Assembly: GCA_034696485.1 (NCBI GenBank)
Contig: JAQIWT010000019.1
Span: forward strand, 1-61,187
DNA length: 61,187 nt
Direction: 5' to 3'
Origin: Isohypsibius dastychi
Lineage: Eukaryota > Tardigrada > Eutardigrada > Parachela > Isohypsibiidae
The notes beneath the pieces were generated by a model, which ran no database searches, was not told the origin of the DNA, and was given only the letters and a program-made list of their open reading frames with translations. Numbering within the stretch: position 1 is the stretch's first letter; each line of letters begins with the position of its first letter. The translations under genes were made by a program, and so were the position numbers. Positions 22,636 to 32,809 of the stretch are shown here, one piece after another.

Positions 22636-23326
22636 AGGTCAAGCTAGTGACAACGGTTTCGAGTTGTGGAATTAGAAAACCTTGAGTGCGGTTGAGTGTC
22701 TTACAGGGATTGAGAAGCCAGGTATTCCGGCTTGCTTTTTTACCCGAAATGCACTTGATTGAATGTCTCCCCCAAGCACCACCAGCAGGGTTTCATATGG
22801 ATGCCCGGTCTGTCGTCTTGTTGACACAAATGGGAGCGGTTTCTTTGCCCGGAAATCGGCTTCGATTCAGCCAATTAGGACTCAAGTCTTGATTAAAAAC
22901 CGTTAAACGATACAGTAATCCAATCGCAACTGTTTCTAAGTCGCGGTTTGGAGACAGAGCTGGTCCCCTTGAAAATGTTATGTTACATACAACTGGTAAA
23001 CAAAAGTGCTAATGACTATTTAAGTATATCTTATTACACTGCACAGCAGTTATACTTTTTATTTCCGTGCACAACTTCATCCAAACACAGACAAAAAGGT
23101 CATTCAGTCCAGTCTGGCATAAGAATTACTACCGGTACGAGATTACTGTATTGAAATCCTCTTGTTCTCTCCCCCCCCCCCCCCACCTCCCCAAACCCCC
23201 ACGCCGAACGCAGATGGTTTGTTTGGAAATTCAAAATAAGTCATCGTCTGATTCGCATTTTCGTCGTACAAATTTAAACGATCTTTTAGCGCTTCCCGCA
23301 ACATCTCCAATCTGACGAATCTGGAC
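22636..23326. promoter_or_regulatory. Divergent intergenic region (GPCR / NUDCD1)
   Basis: 691 bp between divergent start codons, holding both promoters. It has a C14 run at 23171-23184. No supported ORF. Confidence 0.45.
23171..23184. repeat. Poly(C) tract, 14 nt
   Basis: An uninterrupted C run about 140 bp upstream of the NUDCD1 start, followed by a C-rich stretch. Confidence 0.9.
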
Positions 23327-25749
23327 ATGGCTCGTGTGGAACCGCAAGAAATACCGGTTGATCGAGATTTGTTGAATCCAAAATTCGAGCAGTATAAGCT
23401 TTCGTTGGACGACATTCCCGTAAAGGAATATGCTGTCAATGGCCGTAAGACGGAATTAATGAAGCACAAACTGATTCGCTGGTTTAAATTGATTTGTGAT
23501 TGCAGATGTCTTGGATATTCCGCTCAAAGAAGATCATTTCTCATTCCAGCAACTGAAAGCCGTCAGCCAGCTCAATGCGTTGGTTTTGGATGTTGCGACT
23601 TTTGGAACAGACTACCATGTTTACTATATCAACGAGGATATGAAAATTGTTGGACACTTTCTCAACCAGGTGAAAAAATATAATTAACCTCCAGAAAACC
23701 AACTGTTGGAAATCCTGACCTGACCAAATCCTGGTCACCCTGCGGCCTGCGGGGTGTTTTTCGGTTCTTGAAAATCAACTGTTTATTGCAGGTTCCAGCG
23801 GAGCAGAATCAGTTCATCATGGCCGATCTCGCTCCGATATTCCCATCAGATCAGATACAGTTTCCAATTACGTTCTTATTTCCGGATAGCACTCATGTTT
23901 TTGGTGCTGGCGGAAGTGGATCTCTCTTCCTGGCTGACACCGGAAATCGAGGATGTCTCCCTGAAAACCCATGGAATGTCCAACAAATTCAGTATGACGG
24001 AAAGCAAGATTTGATTCTTCAGTACGCCAGCAGTTGGATACGGGACTCGAGTTTGGTTTTCGAGGCGGTTGTGCTGTTTGTTGAGGAGGATACCGAAGTT
24101 GTAGAAGGCGAGTCAAACGGCGATGCAAAAAAGACTTTCTCCACAAATCTGGAATGGTTGACAATATCGAAGGCCGGTAACAATTGGAAAGTGGAACGAG
24201 TGCGACGACTTGCTTCAAAATCTGCCCCCGATTATGTTGCTGTTGAGCCGAAGGGTGCTGCCATCAGTGTCGCTGGACCACATCAGTTCCGGTTTCTGTT
24301 CGATTCTGTTTCACCTGTTCAGGAAGAGGCTATTCCAGAAGAAGGTAATTCATATTCCCTCTTTGAATTTTTTCTGTCAGATTCGTTCGTTTTAGAAATG
24401 GATATAACTGCACTTCAAGCGCCAGACCCAGAGTATACATGGATGCAGTCCGCGGATGACCTCACAGTCCATTTTATGGTTCCAACTGATACAAAAAAGC
24501 CGGATTTGCATTTCTTGGTTACTGGGAAAACTATCAAGTTTGTTCATGCAAGTGGAAAAGTGCTGTTGGAAGGCGAGCTGCATTCGCATGTCGATGTCGA
24601 TTCTTCTACTTGGACCCTTTCCGGCAACAAGTGTGTCCAGAGAATATTATGGTTTTTGTTTCCGGCTGACTTTGGTTATTTATTCTTAGGATCGAACTGA
24701 CCTTGGCTAAGAAATCGGGAGAAGATTGGAAACATGTGGTTGTGGGTGATAAGCGTGGGAAGCAAGTGTTTTCGAATCAGGATATGGAGGAATTCAATCA
24801 GAGACTGGCGGCATTCACTTCCGACAAATGGGTGGGTATTTTCTTCTCTCAATTGCTAATGGTTTGAATGGTTGAGTTTTTGATTTTTTAGAATTTCGGC
24901 TTTTTTTACGTATTGATTGTTTCCAGATCACCGCAAAAGATATTGGTTCTTTTAACGTTCAGGAATTAGAAGAATGCGATGCGACTTTTGACACTGATAT
25001 CTTGAACAGTTGGACGCGATTTGATGGAGAAACACATCGCGTTACGCATAAGGTAAAGATTTCGGATGATAGATTATCTCTGATTTTGCCGGAAGTAACT
25101 TCTTGTTGCAGATGGATCTCTGTGGCAATCATTTTCTGTTCAAGACTCTTGCAGAGCCAAACCGTCTCCCTGGAGCATATCTTCGATATGATGTGGACGC
25201 GTTATTAATCCAGCCACTTGTACCTCTTGCCGAAAGTAATCAAGCCTGGAAACACGTCAGCACTTTTGACGCATTAGGTAAGATTTAGAATCTTCAAAAT
25301 GATATAACATAGAATCGCCATGCTCCGAACTTTATAACTACCGTATAACAATATCGAAAACTTAGACTACACTTTAAATTGTAAAAGTGTTCAGAAAATT
25401 TCGATGAAGTTCGGTGGAAGTTTTGTTAAGCATTTGACAATCAATCGAAAACAGAGACGGGTTTTTAGGTTACGTACTGGCTTCCAAAGAACAAAAGAAA
25501 TTTGGTGTGGCTTCTCCTGGAAGGACTTATGCGGCGGTCTGCGATAGCAACCGCAATATTTTCATCTATCGCAACGAGCACCCTTTGGAGTCAATTCTGA
25601 AGAATCGGAAGACTGGCGAAATTGTCAAAACAATTGGGAAACAACACGTTTACAGTTTGGAGAAACCGGGACCCATTCTTGGCTTTGCCGCAACTAATCA
25701 CTCGCTTTATGTTTTAAAAGCCGACAGCTTGGTTGTGCTCTTGTTGTAA
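23327..25749 (+). CDS. NUDCD1: NudC domain-containing protein 1
   Basis: Eight exons (23327-23444, 23506-23669, 23792-24344, 24396-24630, 24690-24831, 24927-25052, 25112-25277, 25469-25749) join in phase to about 594 residues (human 583). The N-terminus has LLNPKFEQYKLSLDDIP. The central part contains the CS/p23-like NudC domain, with YTWMQSADDLTVHFMVP, LLEGELHSHVDVDSSTWTL and the following ELTLAKKSGEDWKHV. The C-terminal part has YLRYDVDALLIQP and ILGFAATNHSLYVL. NudC-family proteins work as HSP90-linked cochaperones, and NUDCD1 favours beta-propeller clients in other animals. All domains appear intact. Confidence 0.95.
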
Positions 25750-25874
25750 TTTGGCGGAACACTGCTTCTGAACGTATTCTTACTCCGGCTGAATCCGTCT
25801 TTAATCAGTTTCTCAATTTGTTTTTATGGCGAAGCAATCAAAAATATTCTTTAAAAAAAAGATCTTGAGAGTTT

Positions 25875-27063
25875 TTAGGTAGATTTCATTTGGCGCTGGA
25901 CGACTTTCTGCCCATGATAAATAAGCGAATCAACTATCCCGGCAACGGTAAATAATCCACCAATTATTGCACAGACACTTGTAAGAAAATGCATGGTTGA
26001 ACGATAATGCTCCTCCATCTTGACCATAATCGGGGATAATTCATAATAAACGAACATCCCCGGTAATCCTTTCTCAATAGTACCGAAACGGGAGAGAGAT
26101 TTCTTGTGAGTGGTCACGGAATATTGGAAGGTTTTCGTTGCTGTGTTATTCACGGTCGAATACATGGTCGGTACGATTTTCGTGTAATAGCTGAACATCA
26201 TCGCACCTTCATGAGCAATGGCTTCTATGGAATCCATCGGATTTATCCGACCGGGATACTGCTCGCCATATGAGAAATGATGGATCAGATGAGTGGTGTT
26301 TATTTCCCTGGCTTCGTAGGGAATGAGATTATGCACATGTGCGTGAGACGAGCCGCTGAAAGTATTTCCGGGAGCGATATGGAGATTTCCCTGGATTTTA
26401 TTCACTTCCACATATCCTGAAAAAATCAAAGAAAATTAGGTGGAAACAAACAATGAAATTTTACTAATACAAACCTGTTATCCTGCATCCTTCTTTATTA
26501 ATGGAAATATGCTTTTCTGACTGTTCGCGCTGGCATTGCTCGAAGTCATCCGTGGATTTTAGAGCCCATCCCATTTCCATGTACGCAGAAATAATATCCT
26601 CGCATGAATTACAGCATTTTCGGTGGGGATTCTCAGCTCCGTAACAGCTTCCACAAGAATCTTTTGAAACAATGCCCACTTGCACAACATCCGGTGCATG
26701 TTCGACTAGAGTATTCCCGAACATATCCGTCCGGTGCTTTGCCATTGTTTTCTCAATAGCGCTCATGCGTTCTCCGGAACTGTCCATGACGTCAACGTTG
26801 ATGAAGCCACATGATATTTTGTAAAATGTGACGTCTAAATTTATGCGGAGTTTTCCAGAACGCGAAACATCCACGAACAGACTTTCCGACACTTTTAGCG
26901 TGCTGTAATGATGAAGTTCCGAGAGGAAGAGAAGAAGCATCAGTCCGCTGCAGATAATGGTCACAATTCCCCCGGTAAAAGTTTGTATCCGGAGCTCATC
27001 TAAAGTTTTGGAGAATGCATCAAAAGGGCGAATTTTCTCCGCTAGCTTTCCGAATGCCGCCAT
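25875..27063 (-). CDS. ERGIC3: ER-Golgi intermediate compartment protein 3 (Erv46 homolog)
   Basis: Two exons (27063-26475 and 26416-25875) give 376 residues. The N-terminus LDELRIQTFTGGIVTIICSG and first membrane span match the ERGIC N domain. The Cys-rich loop (SCGSCYGAENPHRKCCNSCE) is the conserved redox-like cluster of Erv46. The C-terminal span (TSVCAIIGGLFTVAGIVDSL) ends just before a basic tail. The protein cycles between ER and Golgi in a complex with ERGIC2 and retrieves escaped ER cargo. It is convergent with NUDCD1, leaving 125 bp between stops. Confidence 0.96.
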
Positions 27064-27722
27064 CAGGAATTTAATTCAGGAGACGAATCAAACCACAACA
27101 ATGGTCAACGGCACCATTGCGCGCAACTCCTCTCAGTAAATATCACAGACAGAATTGTCTTCTGAACTTGTACGGTTCAAGATGATAAAAATGCACCAGA
27201 AATTCTTCATCAACCAAAAACAATAGGAAAACACAACAATTCAAAATTGTATCTGATCGCGTGGATAGCTGGGGTTATTTGGTTTACGCTATTGGAGGCC
27301 CACTCATATGGAAGGCTGTGAAATCAAGGGGTTTGGTGAGTTGGGGGCTTAGAAGTCAGCCTTGTCTATTCTTCATCAAAGTCGAGGGGGGCAATCTCCT
27401 GTTCCTTGCATCACTCGCCGCACCCTGGTAATTTTCGTCCAAGGTTCCCGCTAAACCGTTATTTATGATTATTTACTGAATTTGGACATTTTCTTATCAA
27501 AATCGAAAGCTATTCTACCTCGGCGGGAACTTCTTTGAGCTTTGGTCAAATTATCCAGCAGGATGGGGCTTGAATCATTACGGTCTTGGTAAGCAGCAAC
27601 AGCAGCTCGCGGACGGCTTTTTCGCTGGAATTGCTGACAGAAATCCTTTCGTCGGATTTAGAATCTTCAGGATTGTTTCATCCGCGCTCAGCCAGTGTTC
27701 CGGAAGATTTATTCAGGGCACA
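27064..27722. promoter_or_regulatory. Divergent intergenic region (ERGIC3 / CAP-H2)
   Basis: 659 bp between divergent starts. It includes the ERGIC3 promoter and 5' UTR and, on the right, the 5' UTR exon of CAP-H2 ending in the 4-nt coding segment at 27723. I see no other gene. Confidence 0.45.
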
Positions 27723-30126
27723 ATGGGTAAGTTGAGAGTTCTCTATAGTAAACTTCTGGACGAACTGTTGTTCTTGGCTGTGTTGCCGTAAATTCGTTGT
27801 TTTGAGAGCCGTTGACAAATTGTACCCAAAATAACTGTATAGTTTATCTCCAGAAAACGTAGAAGGGATGGATGTGGATCAAGAAGCTCAGATAAGGCCC
27901 GAGCTGCTGGAATTTATCGCCACGCTGAATGCCCCAGTGAAATCCATGGATGTTTGGAAGTTCGATTTTTCGGGAGCGCTTGATGGTTTCCGCGAAGCTA
28001 TTCCATTTATCAACAAGGCAGGTTTCGATGAGGACGACCCATTCACGTTATCCGACGCAGCTAGTATTCTTTACAACTCCGGATTGATCTACGCGAAAAG
28101 AGTGGAAGACCTGCGAAAGTCGTGTCATCAGTTAAATGAAATGCTTTCCAATCGGAACAATAATAAAAAGAAAAACGATGATGATGATGACGATGAGGTA
28201 TATCACTTACAGTTATTAAATACATGAACTGTAATAATTTCGTTTTTTCAGGCGCAGAAAAAAGCGAAAGTTCCTCGTAAACGTGCAACTCATCCGCTGG
28301 CGATGTTCGCTGATGACCGTTTGGATGAAGCGGATTTTTTTCAAAACCGAGCTGCCCGAGAAAACCCGAACCGAGAACGTGTCTTGGCCAAAAAGATGGA
28401 TAAAATTCCCGCCGACAAATACCTTGCGGAAGTGCAGCCGCGTTCTCTTGGACTGCTGCATACTGAAAAGATCCGTCAATATGAGGATACGCGGGGAACG
28501 AAAATGAACGACTGGGCAGAATATCAGATTAACACCCTTAAGTTGAACAGCGAAGGATATTTTCCACTTGAATCAACCCATCCTGATCTCTACGAAATTT
28601 TGGAGCGTTTCATCCCTCCTGTAAAGGATGAAGACTTGGCGATAATTATGGATTTTGACGTAAACTTTATTGAATCACTAGCTCGTTTTTTGATCGACAT
28701 TCTCGTTTTAGTTTCAGGATCAGGATCAGAACGATAATTTCCAACATCAGAATTTCGGAGATCAAATACCGGAAGGCCCCCAGGATATTCCTGATGATCA
28801 TCAAAACATCGGAGCTGGTGATCCCTTTGAGAATAACGCTGAACCGGAAGATCATGTGAATGTGAAAAAACCCAGTCTTGGCCGTCCTGCGCGCCCACAA
28901 GCTCTGCCGAATGTCCCGTTTAAAGGAAGAATGTCAATTGCACTGGAAAAGCAAGCACGGGGATTACAAGATGCGGAGCCCGACCGCGGGTGCGAAGCTG
29001 ATTATTGTCCGTATAAACTCCGGAATAAAAGGATCCTAAAGCCTGCCGCTTCTCATGCTGTTGCCGCAGAAGTTATTTATTACGATCACTTTTTCGTGAT
29101 TCGGCCTGGTGAAACGTATTATGAGGTTTGTGGTTTTTTTTCTTGACAAAGGATAGTTGGATTTTTACTCGTTCTTTTAAACAGCCGCGGTTCAGTAAAA
29201 TCTTCCATCGTCTCCGAACCCGTCTGCGTCGCGTTGACCCTGCCGCCGGAAGTCGTGGTCAGAAAAAAGCAGCGGAAGCTACTTTCGTCAGCTCGCATGA
29301 AAATGAAGTGGATCTCCTTGGCGCACCGATGTCCTCGCCGTTTTTGCAGCTAGATTTCGGGTCAGGGAAAAAGAGGTCTGTTGATGACAGCGATGATCCA
29401 GGAGGAATGGATTTCAACGATGACATTAATGATGGCGCACAGTATATCGAAACTGATCAACCTATTGAATCTCATGATCATACCCTCAACTTTGATAACG
29501 GAAATGGTCAGCAATTCGACGTGTTCGCTGAGATGCGTCGTCAAGGTCAGTTTGTGCAGCCAGAGGATGGCGTTGACGATATGGACTCTGGTTCAACGGA
29601 TTCCGGCCCGGCTGTTAATGTTAATTTGTACGAATGGGAGCGCCGGTTGAACAGGTTTCTGGATGTCCATGAAGAACAGACGCTGAAATTTGATTTGGAT
29701 TCGTTCGGGAAGGATTTGGTGAGCGACTGCGAAAAAGAAGCTGGACATAATTTGCAGTCAGTTTCCCGGATTGTCACGCGTCGCACAACCGGCGAAGTTT
29801 GTCGGAGTTTTTTGTCGATGTTGGATTTGGCTAATAAGAATGTTTTGGAGTTTGGATCGCCGGGAGAAAAAGTTGACGGCACGATTGGAAAATCAACTCA
29901 GAGCCAGGGAGTCACCGAGATCGGTGTGAGAATATGCTGAGTTCTTTTGGAATCTGAATGTATCGTTCTCATTCCTTTCAAGGATTATTTTAGTATTTAC
30001 TGATTTGAAGTTCTGAGGCCTATGTGACGTGCTTCCTTGTCAAGCTGTAACTTCTCGAGAATTTTGAAGAAAGTTTTTGTCGCTTTTTCAGTGTTTTGTT
30101 TGCGGATTCGGCACAAGCCTAAATAA
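27723..30126 (+). CDS. NCAPH2: Condensin-2 complex subunit H2 (kleisin-beta)
   Basis: Exons 27723-27726, 27854-28197, 28252-28659, 28718-29125, 29185-29923 and 30092-30126 join in phase to about 645 residues. The first coding exon holds only ATGG, and splicing yields MENVEGMDVD, like the MEDVE start of vertebrate CAP-H2. The N-terminal CNDH2_N region covers FREAIPFINKAG and ASILYNSGLIYAKRVEDL. The middle is acidic and disordered. The C-terminal winged-helix region has YEWERRLNRFLDVHEEQTLK, VSRIVTRRTTGEVCRSFLSM and LLDLANK-type residues. CAP-H2 bridges the SMC2/SMC4 heads in condensin II. The last small exon (to 30126) is inferred. Without it the frame would stop at 29940. Confidence 0.88.
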
Positions 30127-30386
30127 ACTCGAAGATTACCGCTGCGCCGTCGGGTGTTTATTTGCTCCAAAGGTGACACTTTATACAGCAGAGACGGAAA
30201 TACAGATTTCATCAAATGCGACAGTAGGAGTTAACGGGGTGTTCCCCGCTCGAAGCTTCTGGTGCGCTACCTTTTTCCGCTAAAAAAACAAAGCTTGATA
30301 CGGTGGAACCCTTTAAATGACCTAGTCCCTGATCGTTTTTCAGCAGTTTCGGATATTACTGATGAGTTTCGCGTTTTTTGCCATAA

Positions 30387-32071
30387 ATGAAGTTTCTTAC
30401 TTTATTGATTGGCATTTCCTTTTTAATCAATTATGCAGAGGGGTATTATGATTCGGTAACTTGTTATGGTGAGTTCGAGACGTTTTTGGCTCAAGCAAAG
30501 TTCTGATTGAACACTGTGGAAATAGGCACTGGAGATTGCACGATTCGGCTTACTTCCGGTGGACATGCAGATGACCAGCACCGCTGGAACACAGAATGCA
30601 GTGACGGCGAAGGTACGAAAGCACAACTTCAAAATATCAATTCTTCCCCAGTTCAATTCCGCGTAAAATAATTCTCATATCCACCCTGATTCAAGTGGTG
30701 ACCATGTGCATAATAAGTGAATTTTGACCACAGGTCTGATTGGCATTCGAGACACCGGATCAGATTACCAAGGTTTTAACCGTGCGTGAAAATCACAATT
30801 TTTTTTGCAGCAAAATAAATTTGAATAACAATTAAATGTTTATTCAGTTGTTTGGTGCAGATTTCTTTTTCCAAAAAAGGAGCCCACGTTCGGAATGTAC
30901 CCGTATTACAGCTGGTGTAATATAAAGTAAGTCTAACTGTCCGCCCGCATTTAGTTAGTTCCGTATCGGCGGTGCAGTGATACCAGTGTTGTTTTCAGAG
31001 ACTTGTCACTTCGCGAATATTATTGTTACGTACGATCTTTTTCGAAAACATACGGTCCATGAAACAATGTGTTTGAAATATTCCAGGATAAATATATCCC
31101 GACCGACACTTACGACACATTCATAACAGGTGAGAGCATCGTCGTTGTTCTGTTGGCTCCCGGAACGGAAGCAGGTCGGAAAATCTTTGTCTCTTTTCAG
31201 CGGTTACATCCTCGCAGTACTATCCTGGAGGCATCAGTGTCTCTAATTCTTATAAATGCTGTAAGTTCGCGGGCGTGCTTTTAATAACGCCGGATGGCGA
31301 TAACCTTACACATAACAATATTGTACATATATCATACGTACACCAGCACGTGTTGATAATTCTGAAAAAAACATCCGTCATCAGTCATCGCTGACCATCA
31401 ATTGGGTGATTTTTTAATATTTCTGTTTGCATAGGTAAGCTTCCAGAAGATTACCACTTGGATTATCGGCGATGCGAATATGTGAGAAAATAATCCGAAA
31501 AATAGGTTTAGGAATTTCGCGGAGACTTTATAATTTTCTATTGATAATTACTCTTTCTATAAATGATTTTCATATTAATTTTATAATTAATTTTTAATTT
31601 TTGCATTAATTTATGACAAGGCTTTGTTTTTGTTTTTAGGTGTACACACATGACCGGTGTGTAGAACAACTAACTGGCTGTCGTCTTCAGAAAACGTAAG
31701 GTGTACGAGTAATTTACCGGGATCTATTTCCAGATGGGGTGAGCATTACGATGATGTGCACTGGTTGGTTATCTGCGAAAAAGGCTTCGTCATGACAGGT
31801 ACAGTTGCATTGCAGAACATTTATACCGAATTTAAAATCGTATTAAGATTTACTCGCGAAGGTATTGGTCAAGCCGTGAATCCGTGGACGAATGCACTTC
31901 ATTATACCTGGATCCAGGTTGGATCTGAGGCTACTTTTGGAATTTTATTTTCGGGTTTGACGTGTTTTTTTCCAGTGCTGCCCTTATTTTTTCGACCCGA
32001 ACTTCGATATTCCGCACACTGCAGGACATTTCAATTTGTCTCTTCTCGCACAAAATTCAACAAGACTGTAA
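30387..32071 (+). CDS. Secreted Cys-rich dermatopontin-like protein, paralogue A
   Basis: Twelve exons (30387-30468, 30526-30612, 30734-30772, 30848-30926, 30999-31029, 31087-31129, 31201-31260, 31435-31481, 31640-31656, 31734-31798, 31862-31917, 31976-32071) join in phase to 233 residues. A signal peptide (MKFLTLLIGISFLINYAEG) opens it. Twelve cysteines align with the two paralogues at 52-56 kb. Two repeats resemble dermatopontin (DERM) units: HRWNTECSDGEGLIGI...VVWCRF, and HWLVICEKGFVMTG...ALHYTWIQCCP, i.e. W-x-x-x-C, a V/I-x-G turn, then W-x-x-C(C). Dermatopontin proteins act in extracellular matrix or as lectin-like factors. A fitted role here is inference. A N-glycosylation site (NLS) lies near the C-terminus. 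Confidence 0.78.
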
Positions 32072-32809
32072 ACATGTAGCGCCACACTGTTTGCACGACA
32101 ATAAATAATGTCAAATTCCGCATTTAATCGCTCTCCGCGAAGCATCTCAACGAGACACTGCGATGAAGACATGATTTATTTGATTGGACCTTGACATTTC
32201 TCTGTTTGACATCCGAGTTTTTGCGAAAGAAATTTATCTGAGCCGTCGTTTTTAAGTTACGCATTTATGTAATTATTTCAGTCATTTAATCAAACTATTT
32301 TCAATGACTTCTTGTTATTTTCAAAAGGAAGCCGATATGGCATATCTTCATTTACTAACGAAATGAGATATGAAGTATCGTTCATATCTTATAGTATGTG
32401 CAATCGTTCCAATATATTGACAAAACCGACAATTAATCATTTGATTTTTTTGGTATACTGGGAACCGCAAAATAGGCGAGATCAATCACCAAATTTCTTT
32501 TCAAATCAATGAGCAAATTTGCCGATTAGCTCGGAACTAATGTTTTCAGACGCCTGATTTGCACTCATGCAAAAAAGCAAGTACCCTCTCTCTCATTTAC
32601 CCTGTAGTCTTGACAAAACGAGAATAGGTCTATCATCCTGGAGCCGCCGGAAGACGTTCATTTGCCTCATGACCGTCTGGGATCGTCAGTTACAGAAAAG
32701 CCCAGCCTCTCTGGACCCATCCCCGCCCCTTCAATCTTTGGACCAAAGCCGGCAACCACAAAATATCTCATCTTCTCAATAATAAAATTTCGCATTCCAC
32801 ATTTCAAAA
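32072..32809. other. Intergenic, no gene seen
   Basis: 738 bp between paralogue A and the second GPCR. Several short frames are open but none has a signal, splice context or family likeness. It must contain the GPCR promoter. Confidence 0.5.

Noticed and set aside
31560..31620. AT-rich imperfect repeats that might suggest a mobile element
   Set aside because: They are simple TTAATTT-type intron sequence in paralogue A, with no terminal repeats or duplications.
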